Source: Meloidogyne chitwoodi
Taxonomy: Eukaryota; Nematoda; Chromadorea; Rhabditida; Meloidogynidae
Assembly (NCBI GenBank): GCA_015183035.1
Contig: JACZZP010000002.1
Location: forward strand, 2,818,272-2,882,271
Direction of reading: 5' to 3'
DNA: 64,000 nucleotides
The number at the start of each line of letters is the position of its first letter. Positions within the stretch are counted from its first letter, which is position 1. Below, in pieces: positions 19,157 through 31,900 of the stretch. The translations under genes and the position numbers were made by a program. The notes beneath the pieces were generated by a model. It searched no databases, had not been told where the DNA came from, and saw only the letters and a list, made by a program, of their open reading frames with translations.

Positions 19157-22100
19157 TTACTCTATACTTAATCCTGCACGTTTTAAAATAGAGACACAGT
19201 CAACAGAACCATTTAATTGAGCATGCCAAAGCGCTGAACGCCCTTGATCATCAAGTGCATTGATACAAGCATTGTACTTGAAAAATGAAAAAAATATAAA
19301 CGAAATTTTGAACTTTTTCCATTTAGATATATTTTAAAAATTTTCTAATATACCCAAATAAGAAGTTGTAAAATTTCTGGAGCTCCAATTCCACAGGCTA
19401 AATGTATAGCTGTTCTTTTATCATTATTTCCTCCAATTGGGGTATTAATATCATTCTGAAGGACTCAAATATTAATAAAAAAATAAAAAAAAAACCTTAT
19501 CCAATCTTGGTAAAATAGACGATAAATTTACAACATTTCGAGAAAGTACAGCATCTACAAGCTGTTCAATGGGTGTTCTATCAGTTGACAATGGTGGAAG
19601 AAATGCTTTTTCAACATATTTCATTTGAATCCATTTTTCTTTTTGTTCTCTGCTGTGAATTTTTTAAATTATTAAAGTAATTTACAATTTTTTTACCTTG
19701 ATATATCATTAATTGAAGTTGGTGAAACATTATATTCCCAAATTTGTTTCGCTAGTGTATTTCCAATCGATTGCATTACGACAATATGCTCAAACCTATT
19801 TACAAAATTTCAATTATAATAATTTAATCAATCCATTTATGCATCCCAGGGATAAAAAATGTCAAAAAATTCTATACATGTAAAATAAAAGTTCAATTCA
19901 TTAATTAAAGCTTACGGCCAATCATCAAGTTCCAGTGATCTAACTCTGCTAATATGTGAACCCAACTTCCTATGAATTCCTGAACATTCAATGCAAATAA
20001 GTATTCCCAAATTTATTGATGCCCAATCCGGATGAAATGAATTGCAATCAGCACATTTATCATTTCCATCAATTTGCCGTAATGCCTGGATCTCAGCTCT
20101 TCGATTTTCAGCTTTAATTGCACTATCTTTTGTTGAAATATCACATTTATTTTTGCCATTTCTTTGATCTACATAATTTAGAAAATTTGTAACAAAACAA
20201 TTTTCAATAAAAACCTGTTAATTGCTGCTGATCTTTTAATGAAAGTTTTTGTTGTAAGCATCTTTCTATTTCACGTTCAATAAAGGAAACCCATGTATCA
20301 CGTTCTTCAACAGATGAAGCACTAAATTCCCAACTTTTTTGATCACATGTAACAATTTCAAATTCACAGCATTCCTCGTCTAAAAATTAAAATACTTAAT
20401 GTTAATTCATAATAAAAATCACAACCTTCATCATTTTTTAAACCACTTCCAAGTCTTTTAGCTCTCTTCTTTTTTTCTTTATGATTTTCCTTCTTTTCAA
20501 CAAATTTATCTTTATCAAAGCCACCGCCAATCAAAACACTTGAGCTTGTTGAAGTAACCATTCCACCAAAGTTTTCAATATTTTCCGCACCATCTGTTAT
20601 TCCCTCAGAATTTTCACCAGTTGGTGATTTAAGATTATCCTTAAAAAACGAAATATGTTTTATAAATTTAAAAAATATTTAAAACCTCAACTTCGTACGG
20701 AAATATTGAACTGCTAGGTATTTGCCGGTTATTATTTATTTGTTGCCTGTTAATCTCTTGAGGTAGTAGAGAATTACGATTTCCTCCTTTTTGTTTATGT
20801 CTATCAGAAGTGCGAACAGTTGCAAGACCCAAATAAATCTCTTTACCACGAGAATCTTTTTCCATATATTCCTACAGATAAATTCAAATAAGTTTAAAAT
20901 AAAAATAAAAAAACCTTCAAATTTTGATGATAACAAATTCGCCCATCAGAATATAGGCAAACATATTTTTTCTTCCATTCTTTGTTTAATCCATTTTTTG
21001 AACGTTTGTACAATTGTCCTTGTTTTAATGGAATTGCTCTTCCAATTCCCAAATTTAGTTCAGCAGAAATTTCTTTTTTCCTTTCTTCAGATGAAGGAGC
21101 ATGTTCTTTTCGCTAAATTTAAAATTGACTGAAAATAAACAACTTTGTTGGCTTATGATAGTATAAAAGCCAGTCTAACAGTTAGTCAAGGGGGCACATA
21201 CTATAGATGGCCTAGTCCCTGTCCTCCGTCATCAGCACCAGACCAGTGACCGATGCCTTCTTTCGTTAGCATTGTTACTATCTACTTTTATGATAAAGCA
21301 CTGTCGCTAGCCTTATTGTTATTCTACGATACAACAAACTTAAAACTCACAAAAATATTGGATATCCTTTTGCTTTTTCTTTCAATTTTTGGTGTACTTC
21401 CAGGTGTCGGATTTGCTACTAATCCATTATTAACAGCCAAAGTGCATGATGATGCGGCAGAGAGAGTTTGAGGAAGTTGATTATTAGATTGTTGAATAAT
21501 AATTTGCTCATTTTCAAGTCGAGAAGTTGGAGAATGTGAACCATTTGGATCACTACATGGACGATGATGGAAATAATTTTGTTGGAACATATTAGAGAAA
21601 GAACGGGTATAAGGTGTAGCATTTAATGCTAGAAAAGAAAAAAATTATTTTTATTATAATTAGATTATGAATGAAAACTGTTCAATCATAAACTTACGAT
21701 TAACAGGTATTTGACAATGTGAAGAATCAACTAGGCTACAATGGCTAAAGGCAGGAAAAATGCTTTGTTCTTGTTGTTTAAAACAATTATTGTAACGCTG
21801 TTGATCATTTGGGATAAATCCTAAACATTACAGATATTTTTGAAGAAAATAATCACTTACTCTTATCACAACGGTCATGTTCAGTTAAAGAAAATGAATC
21901 AAAATTAATAGGGGGTTCTGCGACGAAAGAATATTGTTGGTTATTTTGAATGTTGTTAAGTGGCAAGTAACAATACTGTTTGCTAGAAATTTCTTCATAT
22001 CGAGGAGGACGATCTAATTGAAAGATGTTGCTATTATGGGAGGAATAAGATGAAAAGGAAGGAGTTGCGTTGTTAATTGGCATTACAGATATTGAGCTAA

Positions 22101-23299
22101 AAACAAGCAAATTTTGAAATTAAAGAAAAATATTTTAGACCGGTGAAAAAAAATTTAAAAATTAATTTTCCCAAAAAATACATCCCACAAATTTCTGATA
22201 AAAAATAAACAAACCGTTGATGACGATAATTGTTGGGTGGAATTGGTAGATGGAAAGAAGTAGAAGGCATTGCTTGATCAAAAGGGATAGCATCTTGTAT
22301 AGAACCAACATTTGTTTGCCTAGAAAAGGAAGAACAACATTTGGAACTCATGTGTCGAACAATAAAGTTACAAACTAAAAGAAAATATAAAAATAACTTA
22401 AAATTTAATACCATTGTTAAACATTCTATGAACATTATTTCCATCTAAGCATTCGAAATATCCGCACATTTTGCGCATTTTTGCAGTTCGATATGCTTCA
22501 TCCTCACTAACCGTACGTTGAAAATTCATTTTGGCCATATTCTATAGAAAAATTTTTTAATGTAAGTATATTAATAAAAAATCCAATTTTAAGTGATTAA
22601 CTGGAATGCTGGGAAACCCGAAGGTAAAAATTGGTTATGAGACATTAAATTAAACTTGAAAATTTACACACTTTCATTCCAACAAGAAATATCGGAACAT
22701 TATCAATTTGTAAGGAACGATGTTTGTCTACCAAGTCTAACAAATCTAAGGCATCTTGTAAACTTTTACGATTTTCAAGAGCAAAAACAATCACAAGAGC
22801 ATCTAACCATTTGGCAAACTAAAAAAACAACAAATAAAAAAAGAATTAATAATTAAAACCTGAAAATTTGGTTCACGAGAACCTTCATCTCGAATCAATA
22901 AAAGATAACTTTGTCCCCCAACGTCAACTTCTTTTTTAAATCGGCCTCCTTCTGGAGCATCATCCCAATTCCAATTTCGAGTTAGAAAATGATGAATCAA
23001 AGAATTCTTGCAGCTTCCCTCAGAACCAATAACTCCCTTAATAAGAAGGATGAATCATTAAATTAAAAATGTCATACAAGGTTAATTCCATTAATTTCTT
23101 TTCCAAGTGTCCACTCTTGGCTGTTGACAAAAGCATCTTCAATATGTACAAGTTGCTGCCTGATAAGATCACCAACATGTTTATTTTCAATTTTTTCAAT
23201 TAAATCATAAATTCGATAGATACATGGATGAACAGATTCAAAACGTTGGATTTCTTCATTTATCTGAACACCATTTTTATCAGAATTTTGGTGTTTCAT
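19157..23299 (-). CDS. cnt-2: AGAP/centaurin-gamma ArfGAP (GTPase-like, PH, ArfGAP, ankyrin)
   Basis: A multidomain regulator of ARF GTPases in endosomal traffic. Domain order on the minus strand: a Ras-like GTPase domain ([55 protein letters not shown]); a long Ser/Asn/Gln-rich linker; a PH domain split by an insert ([21 protein letters not shown] ... [15 protein letters not shown]); an ArfGAP zinc finger with CADC ... CIEC and the finger arginine in [15 protein letters not shown]; then ankyrin repeats ([41 protein letters not shown]) ending LKRAGLSIE. The order is diagnostic of AGAP; C. elegans has CNT-2. The P-loop is degenerate: GSEGSCKN against GxxxxGK[ST]. About fifteen exons. The start at 23299 is the first Met before the GTPase domain. 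Confidence 0.9.
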
Positions 23300-23937
23300 A
23301 TAAAAATAGATCTAAAAAAATTTTAAAAATGAATAATAGCCAAAAAAATAGAAAATGTAAAAAGGTTATGTTGATTATTCAGAAAAAACGACACAATTTC
23401 GTTAAGAGGAAAAACAGGAAAACATGGGACACGCCCGACTGTGCCGACCGCAAGTAGTCTCTAGTTCCACTTTATCTCTAATTCTCTTTGTTTAACATGC
23501 TATTGCGCGTCCAAACGGCCCGCGTATAGTCGGGCTGTACACGGTAAATCCAAGTATATTTAGAAAGTTCGTCATTTTCAGACTCTATTGTTCTCTCTCA
23601 AAATATAAAATTTTAAAGTGAGAGAAAGTTAATAAAATTTAAAGAGACATGCCAGTTTTTAGAAAACACACTGGTTAGTCGCGGCCCAAATAAATGATTT
23701 GCTAGAAAACTGAAAATTTGATAAAATTTTGTGTATGTACATTAAAAACATACGCCCATTTCGCGAAATTCTTCACCTAGTTTCGTGCTTAATTCTGCGA
23801 AATTCTGTTCTGCGCCCAATTTAACAATTTTCTCTAATTTGTATGATCTAAAAATTATTTTTTTTAATTTACGTTGAAAAAGTTGTTTTTTCGTTCCCTA
23901 TACAATACCTATTTTTAGTTTCAGCCTTTATAACAAT
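23300..23937. promoter_or_regulatory. Divergent promoter region, cnt-2 / TMEM256-like
   Basis: The gap separates two divergent genes, so both promoters should lie here. At about 23430-23560 there is a locally GC-richer patch with GCCCGACT and its reverse complement AGTCGGGC about 100 nt apart. TTTCAG at 23919-23924, just before the ATG at 23938, is a likely trans-splice or 5' UTR acceptor. Confidence 0.4.
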
Positions 23938-24529
23938 ATGACTGATGTATTTGATCAATTTCTGCAATTTGGATATGAATATCAAAAGTTATGTGCTTCA
24001 ACACTTTATAATGTTTATGCATCAATATTGGGAACAAATGTTGATAATCGAATCATGACGACTAAAGGAGGCAAGTCTTATAAAGTATCAAACGAAGAGC
24101 GGCTGACATTTTTTGAGCATAAATGCGGATCTACAAGTTATGTTAAATTAGCTGGAATTTCTGGAGCTGCTGCTGTTGCTTTGGCGGCTTATGGAGCACA
24201 TTTTGGTTTAATTTTAACTCTTAACTCTTTGGATTTATTTTTAAAAGACCAAATTATTTTTAGTGGCAGACAACCCAAATTTAAGCGCAGAGCGTAAGCG
24301 TTCTATGGAACAAGCAAATAAACACCATTTTCTTAATACAATTGGAATTGTTCTTTCGTCGGTGGCGTCTCGTCATCCAGCAATTACTTCGACGCTTTTT
24401 GCTTTGGGTGCATTATTGTTTTGTGGACCAAGCTACGCTTATGCAATTAAGGCAGACAAAACCTTTCGTGCAATTACACCACTTGGAGGAGTTCTTTCAA
24501 TGTTTGCTTGGCTCAGTTTTATTCTTTGA
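23938..24529 (+). CDS. TMEM256/DUF423-family membrane protein
   Basis: A small multi-pass membrane protein of the TMEM256 (DUF423) family, whose biochemical role is unknown. Exon 1 (23938-24205) encodes a family-atypical N-terminal part, then KLAGISGAAAVALAAYGAH, the signature first helix. A 58-nt intron (24206-24263) joins in phase to VADNPNLSAERKRSMEQANK, HHFLNTIGIVL, then ALGALLFCGPSYAYAI and ITPLGGVLSMFAWLSFIL. ANKHHFLH-like and TPLGG motifs match the family consensus. The N-terminal extension of about 75 residues before helix 1 is longer than in the vertebrate protein. Confidence 0.85.
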
Positions 24530-24725
24530 GTTAATTTTTAAAGACATTTTTTCACTGAATCTATGTTCCATACTACGAACTTTTTTTATTTCATGTCTCA
24601 TCATTTGTATAAGCTAGTAAACTATAAATTTATTCTTCTTTTTTCCTATTATGACGTTTTTAACTATTTTGATTTTTAAAAATTTAGTTTTATAATTTCA
24701 TTATATTAATGATTTCAATACTTTT

Positions 24726-27222
24726 ATGAAAATTTATGCAAATAAACAAGATAAACGTGCCATGAACAGAATACGCAAACGAAATGCCGAATTGGCACTC
24801 CTTTATGGTTCTGATGTCCAATTAAACAGTGAGCTTGATAATGTGAAGAAACCGAAATTGATGCAAGGAAATGAGCATGAAAACGATGATGGTTTATTTA
24901 ATTTTATATTGATTTATTTTTAAATAATTAAGCTTCCATTCCTGGTACTAGCGAGCACGTCGATTTACCTGCGTATGCTCGTATACTTGGCCAGCAAGTT
25001 AAGGAAAAATTTGCTGATCGTGAACTGAAGAGAGGATTTAATGTAGAACCTGTAATACAACTGTACAAGTTACAGGGGCGTACTTTAAGTGAGCATGAAA
25101 TTGCAGCTTTTCTTCATAGAATGATTCTTGGAGGTAACAACTGTGGAAAAGCTGGATCTGATTGGATAAAGTTTAAAGGAGGGAAGAAGCCTCTTCAACT
25201 TGTTTTCATTCGCATTAATACTGATGATCAAGATATGGTAAGAAATTCCTTTTTAAAATATAATTCTCTTCAAATTGGTAGTTTGTGTTTATAAATAATA
25301 ATTTTAGGTTAATACGCTCAGTGGGGCTTCTTTTATGGAAGGATACTTCAAGCATTGGATTAAACTCAAACCTAGTGCGGCAAACAGGACAAAGTTTTGG
25401 CAAACAATTTCTACAGTTACTCGATCAAAATATGAGATGCTAATACAGAAAATAAAGGTTTTTTTTTCGCTTTTTTGTGTGACTCTTTTCATCTTTTAGA
25501 TTAATGGTGATCCTCTTCTTCGCATTGATTTATCACAACGAAAGGCTCAAATGTTAATGAGTTTAGAACAAATGGCCACTTCAAAATTTCCTTTTCCCAC
25601 TGATTTTTTTGCCGAACAAGCTTGTACTGGGCCGAAGATTCGCTCAACACGAAAGATTTATAAACAAGTTACTGAAACTTCTCCTATCTTTATTCTAGAT
25701 TGTGAAATGTGTCATACATCGGTGCAACAACTTGAATTAACTCGAATTTCTGTGGTAATTATTTAAATAATTTTTTCAATTAAAATTAGAAGTTTAGACC
25801 AATTTTCAAACTTTTTTAGGTTAATGAAAATGGTGAAACTGTTATGGATGAATTGGTAAAGCCTCACAACAAAATTACAAACTATATTACATTTAAAAGT
25901 GGAATAACTGAGAAAATTCTTCACAATGTTTTTGTATGATTTTTTATTATTATTCTATAATATATTTTAGTCTTAATTTTTTAAGACTAGACTAAAGGAT
26001 ATTCAACATAGGCTTTGCACTTTATTACCTCCAGATGGGATTCTTTGTGGGCACAGTATAGAAAATGATCTCAGGGCGTTACAACTTTCTCATCCGTTAG
26101 TTTCTATTTAATTTTTAAATTTATTAAAAATTTAGTTATTGTATTGATACTTCACTTCTTTTCAATTTCTCCGGTCGTCTACATATTCGAAGTGGTCTTA
26201 AAGCATTGTCAAAAATTTTTTTAAATGAGGATATACAAGACTCAAATAATGGGCACTGTTCTTTACAAGATGCTTTAGCAACTTGGAAATTATTGAAACT
26301 TAAAATTGAAAAAGGGTTAACTTATCATTTGTTTATTTTTTAATTTTATATTTCTAGTCTTCAATTTGGAAATGTTGCGTTGGGATGGAGATTTGCTGAA
26401 TGGGCAAAAGAAAATGGTCTTTCAATAACTGGAACAAAACTTGAAAGTATTTCTTCAATTAAAAGTGATGATTCGAGAACTGAAGACGATAGTACTCTTG
26501 ATATTAAAGAGGCTGAATTAAAAGAAGAAATTAATACTTCTGATATTTTGTTGAACGATGAAGTAAATGTTAGTGAAACATCTGAAAATGAAGATAAAGT
26601 AAAAGAAGAACTCAAAAATGAAGATTGTTCTAATCAATGTCCATTAGAAGATGTGGTTCCTAATGGATCCTTCAATTTTGAGTATTTTTTAATTTTTTTC
26701 ATCATTTTATTTTATATTTGTAAGAGAAGCACTTCGGATAGAAAATGGAATGCAGTTTAGTGCTCCACTCACCGAATTTTTTCATCAATTAAATACTGGA
26801 GGAAAGTATGCGAAAAAGATGTTGATTGCTATGAATGATCCTAATGAATTTTTCAGTGCAAATGACTGGTGGGTTAACTCTAATTTTTCCATTATAAATT
26901 GATTAATAATATTTTTAAATTTAGTTGTACTCTAATAAATTTTGATCAACAAAAAAACTCTCAAATGCCTCAACCGTCAACTAAAAAGGAAACGTCCAGT
27001 TTTTTGTCTGCCTTTGAAAATGTGTCTGCACAACTTATTAATTTTGACTACGCTTTTCTTGAGCTTAACTGTCCTAAAGGAATGTCAAAACAAAAATTAG
27101 ATGAAGAATTCAAGCTCCTTACAAATGGAGTCTGTAACAACGCTTTTGTTTTATCAATGATCTGTACTAATGGCAACCATGGAAAGGCAATTTTGTATGA
27201 ACGTGTCCATAGAAAGAAGTAA
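24726..27222 (+). CDS. REXO-type 3'-5' RNA exonuclease (DEDDh)
   Basis: An RNA exonuclease of the REXO1/REXO5/Rex family, which trims structured RNAs in the nucleus. The N-terminal half begins MKIYANKQDKRAMNRIRKRN (basic) and carries the family region YARILGQQVKEKF and LHRMILGGNNCG. The nuclease core has DEDDh residues: D and E in FILDCEMCHT, D in GHSIENDLRALQL, and H plus D in HCSLQDALATWKL. A Glu/Ser-rich linker follows, then a C-terminal domain (APLTEFFHQLNTGGKYAKKML ... KAILYERVHRKK, stop 27220-27222). About ten short introns; all junctions I checked keep frame. Catalytic residues are intact. Whether it is closer to REXO1 or REXO5 I cannot settle. Confidence 0.85.
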
Positions 27223-28161
27223 GAAATATTTATTAAAAATTATTTTACTAAAAAAATTTTTCGATTAGTTTGAATTTTGATAGGTAGAATAATTCTATCG
27301 CTTCTTGTGTTATTCTGAGTCATTAATAAATTTTAATTAAAATTTTAATGAGATTCTAATATTAAGGTTTAATTTATTTGAAGAACTAGTGGAAGCGTGC
27401 ACAACTCAGTAGTGTAGTACATGGGGTGTAAGAATAGCATAATGTATTTAAAAATTTGGAAAGTTAAAAAAATTTTTGGGTAAAAAAAATTTATGGGTAT
27501 TGAAAAGCCCTAACGGGCTTTGGGGCGCGCTTCGCGCGCTGCTAGATTTTTAGAACAAGAAGAGGGGGGGGGTGGTAATTTTTTTCAAATTATCTAAAAT
27601 AAGTAATAGAATGACGTGTAAAGTTGTTCTACGTCCTTATTTGTTTAGTAAATTTAATTGTGGGGGAGGAGGATAGGAAGTTAAAACAATGATTTCGTCA
27701 TTAAAATTTCCATTATTTACTTTATAAAATTAGTAATGATGAAACAATTTTTAAATTTCTCTAATGGAATAATATGTGGGTGGAGGTCTTTCGATAAATA
27801 AATGTTGAAAATTTTTGTGGAAATTCGTTTTAATTGAAAACTAAACAGTAAAATATCGTTATGGAAAGTGTGTCCTTCAGAGTCGTTAATAGTTTAAGTT
27901 TTTACTTATTGTTAGAGTGACAAAGTATGAGAAACGTGAGAGAGAGAGAGCCTGTTATTTTGTGATTGCCCCCAATTTTATTATTATTTTAATCAATTTA
28001 TAGAAAAGTTTTCAAAAATAATGAGCGAATCTTTTGTGTTTTTTACTTTAAAATATACATTTTCTTTGTTGATCTCCTCATCCAAAAATGTCCACAGGAA
28101 ATGAATAATTTATAGGGGATTTATCTTAAAAATACGAGTTTTAACTATAGCATTATTTCCT
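27223..28161. other. Intergenic region with GC-rich double hairpin
   Basis: Between REXO (+) and the EGF gene (+). It holds a GC-rich hairpin pair at 27504-27540 in otherwise AT-rich DNA, and GA/GT-rich tracts (about 27560-27800). No coding sequence is visible. Confidence 0.6.
27504..27540. repeat. Two adjacent GC-rich hairpins
   Basis: AAAGCCC-TAAC-GGGCTTT (27504-27521) is directly followed by GCGCGC-TTC-GCGCGC (27525-27539). Both stems are perfect. The composition is in sharp contrast to the flanks, which suggests a dispersed repeat or a structured RNA. Confidence 0.7.
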
Positions 28162-28952
28162 ATGGAACTTGCTATTACTAGCCTGATATTGCCTTTTTTA
28201 TTATTCTTGTTTATTCTACATTCTAATACCGTTGCACAACGACACCGTTATCCGCATCAGAAAGGCGGTCATTTTAGTAGACAAAAGTTACAAGAAGTTC
28301 GGAGAGAAGAACAAGATGCCGAGAATTCTTTACCAAAAATTTTGTATGTCATAAAAATAAAAGCATTTAAAATTTAAATTTAAGCTGCGCACATGGTGCG
28401 TCAGTAGGTGATCGTTGCATATGTGATCAGGGATGGGCTGGGACAAATTGTCAACGTGAGATGCATTGTGCTACATTTGAGAGAAGTCCAAATGGAAGGT
28501 TAATTTTTAATATTTTCTTATTTTTGGGTCTATCCCTTTCTTCTTTGATTACAGCTGCCCAGTCTGTCAATCCAATTTCCAAGGGGATCGATGTGAATAT
28601 ATTGAATGTCAAAATGGAGGTGAAGAGTTACTAGAGACTCAGAGTTGTAACTGTCCAAAGCCATATTCTGGCCGTTTCTGTGACGATTTACTTACAAGGA
28701 ATGTTTACTACTATTACAATTCTAAAGTAAGAATTAAAATGAAATTTTTAAAGCTGGATTTTTTCATTTAATGTTGCAACAATCGGTCCTCTTGGGCTTC
28801 TTTCTGTTATCCCTATGATCTGTCTTTATGTTCTATGTGAAAGATTTGCAAGAAAAAGACAAGTAAAAAGGATCGAAAAAACCTGGAATTTACAAAGCCA
28901 GAGAAGTGTAAATCCTGCAAATATTGAATTATTATTAAGAGAAAAGAGTTGA
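28162..28952 (+). CDS. EGF-domain protein with C-terminal membrane segment
   Basis: A probable cell-surface protein. It begins with a signal peptide (LILPFLLFLFILHSNTVAQ) and a basic spacer. Exons 2-3 encode cysteine-rich EGF-like modules: CAHGASVGDRCICDQGWAGTNC, cited in part, then CPVCQSNFQGDRCEYIECQNGG and CNCPKPYSGRFCDDLL. The final exon encodes a hydrophobic helix (TIGPLGLLSVIPMICLYVL) and a basic cytoplasmic tail ending ELLLREKS. Oddity: the junction into this last exon does not work with standard GT-AG rules. The donor after NSK is phase 0, while the only nearby acceptor (AAAG at about 28753) puts a stop six codons later; the membrane frame needs a one-base shift. Either a non-AG acceptor, an indel or an error. 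Confidence 0.65.
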
Positions 28953-31900
28953 TTAATTAATTTAAAGAGAATACTTTTACGGGTGTTTTAGCACTCTAGT
29001 AGCTTTTTTAATTCGTTTAATGTATTATCCCATAAAGCACTGAAAATTATACATTGTGTTTAAAAAAATACATTTTTGTTTTTTGTGTGGTATGGCATAA
29101 AACAATTTTTATTTGTATGTAGTAATTTAAAGGAGGGAAATCTTTAACTCAATTACCAGAGCCTATACAAATCTTTATTTTCTTAAAAAATTGTTTTATT
29201 CTTTTATTTTCTTTATTTAATGATTCACATATGTAATATTTTATTATAAAAATATATTTAATATTATTACTATTTCGCTAAATATTCATAAATAAAAGAC
29301 CTTTAAAAATATTCCGTAGCATAAAATGCAAAAAGTATTCAAAATCCATAAAGTTATTTAAAATTTGTGAAACTTATTTTTTATTTTAATTTAATATCAT
29401 TTTTTCATATAGTAATTTTCTTTTTAATCAATTTTCCTTTTCAACTTTGCATAAATTGAATTCCTTACAACTTCCATATACTTATGCTCTATTTTGTGCA
29501 GCAATTTACTTGGCGCTTTTTAACTTTTAGAATTTATATTGCCAAAATATTGTGGCGCACAAACCATTTACTGACTCTTAGGGGAAAATTGACTCAGAGG
29601 ATGGATGACGACAACGGTGGCATTTATTGTCTTTCAATCACTCTTTGAGTCATTTCCTCTAAGATAATATACTTGAAAACCTTCACTCAAGTATTTTTTC
29701 CAATTTTAATTAAAGTATACTTTTTAGTTAAAAAAATTAAAGAAAAACAAACTGTACATTTTTAAAAATTAAAAAAAATCCGTAAATGATATTTTTAAAT
29801 TATTTAAAATGTTAAAAAAATTAAATTTTATTATTATTTCATTTAAATATTCTTATTAATTAAATATTCTTTCAAAAATAAATTTTCCTTCTTAAATATA
29901 ATATTTTTTTAAATTAAATATTTATTGTTTCAAATTAATTTATATTTAAAAAAATCCCATTAAATTCTTTTCATATTTTCAATACCTATTCTCTAAAAAT
30001 AGAGCATAATAAATAGCTAACCACAAAAAATAAAGCTACTAGTCTATGTATACATAAATAAACTTAAATATATCCTTCCTCTTCTACTATAATATTTATA
30101 TAATTTTGTCTTCAATTTCAATCAAAGCTCTTACATTAAGTTTGTCAAAACTCAAAGAAAAAATTTAAGTAAAATACTATATAGTTTTTTTAATTTTAGT
30201 TTATAGGAATTTTTATTCAATTGTACTTGAAGAAAGTTTTAATAGTTTATTTGTGAATTAAATAAGAGATATAAAACAAATTAAAATTTGTTTCAAAAAA
30301 AGGACTATTTGTTTATTCATGACCAGACATGGATGATTTTATTATAAAATTTTATGCTTTAGTCTTTTTAAGTTTAGTTAAAATATAATTTAAAAGAGTT
30401 TTTTAGGTTAATCTAAAATTTTATCAAATTTATTTAATTTATTTTCTCTTCAATGGTTTAACTAAAAAATAAATTAATGATTTTCAAGTCTTTCATTTTA
30501 TTTTTTAATTTAAAAAGGATTATTCCAATTGATGTATCTTTACATTTAAGTAAAATAAAAATATAAACAAACAGGCAAAAGAACATTTGAAAAAAAAAAT
30601 TTTCTTCATAAATATTTATTTTTTTAAAGTACTTAAATACCTTATTTGATGTCTTATATGTTTATTCTTTTCAATAGAAAAAAAAATAAAAATACTTTTT
30701 AAGGTTGTTGACATTTTTTCTGGGTACAATTTGATATTTTATAATAATAAAAGTGGTAAATATATACAGATTTTATTTTTCAATTTTTTGAGTTAAAAAT
30801 TATTAAAAACATTTTACTTTTTTAATAAATAATTTTATACTTAAGAATTTCCGCCATTTACTTTTTTTTTAAAAAAAAGGGAACAATCATTATTTAATGG
30901 TTTTTGAACTTGAAAAAATTTGAAAATTGCATTTTACCGGCACATATTTAAGTATCACATTTCATAAAAAAAGTATGAAAAGGACATATAATGGACTTGA
31001 ATAGAACAAGATAAAGTCCCATGAATAACTAAACAAGTATACCTATAAATATTCTTTGACTAGGATCAATAATATATTTTTTTATAATAATTTAAAAAAT
31101 CATTGAGGTTGTCAAGACATAAGTAAATTTTTCTTTTTCTATTTAAAGAATTATATAAACACTTTTCTTTAAAATTAACTTTTAAAATTAAGGATAAAAT
31201 GTATAGCTACTGATTTAATAAGTTTTTAGAAATTGTAATTATTCCGTTATGTTGTAAAATAATTCCGCCTGATTTGTTTATTTTTACAAATTGTAATTAT
31301 TACAAAATATTTAATCATAAATTTATACAAATATCATCATTGTTTATTAATGCTTTGTAAAAATAATGCTTATATATTCTTTATTATTTACTTTAAAGTT
31401 TTGTCGTTTTTTAGTTAATCATTCTCACATCATAAAAGCTTCATTTCTTTTTTTAAAAATTGTTTATCTACTCCCTAGTCTCATCTTCCCTTTTCATTTA
31501 GTCCAAACATTTTTGTTAGCTTTTAAAACTTAAAGTTAAATGAAAGAAAAAATTGTCAAAGGTGGTCGGTCCTTTTCTTTCCTCACATAACTCATATTTA
31601 TTCTTAAAACTTTATGAGCCCATTTTTTATATTATTTATAAAAAACACTTATATTTTTCAATTCTGAAATGTTATTGATTTAAAATTTAATGTTGATCTT
31701 ATCTCTAAATTTTATTTAAAAAATTTTTGCATTCTTTTTTAGATTTATTTTAAATAATGACTTTGTTTAAGAAAAGTTTTTTCATTTAATATTATTTAAA
31801 TGCCAAAATTATTATCTTTGTATAGAGTAGAGGTTTTGCGTGAAATTATTTACAATAATTTTAACATTTCCTTATTAGAAGAACAAAGACACATTTCAAA

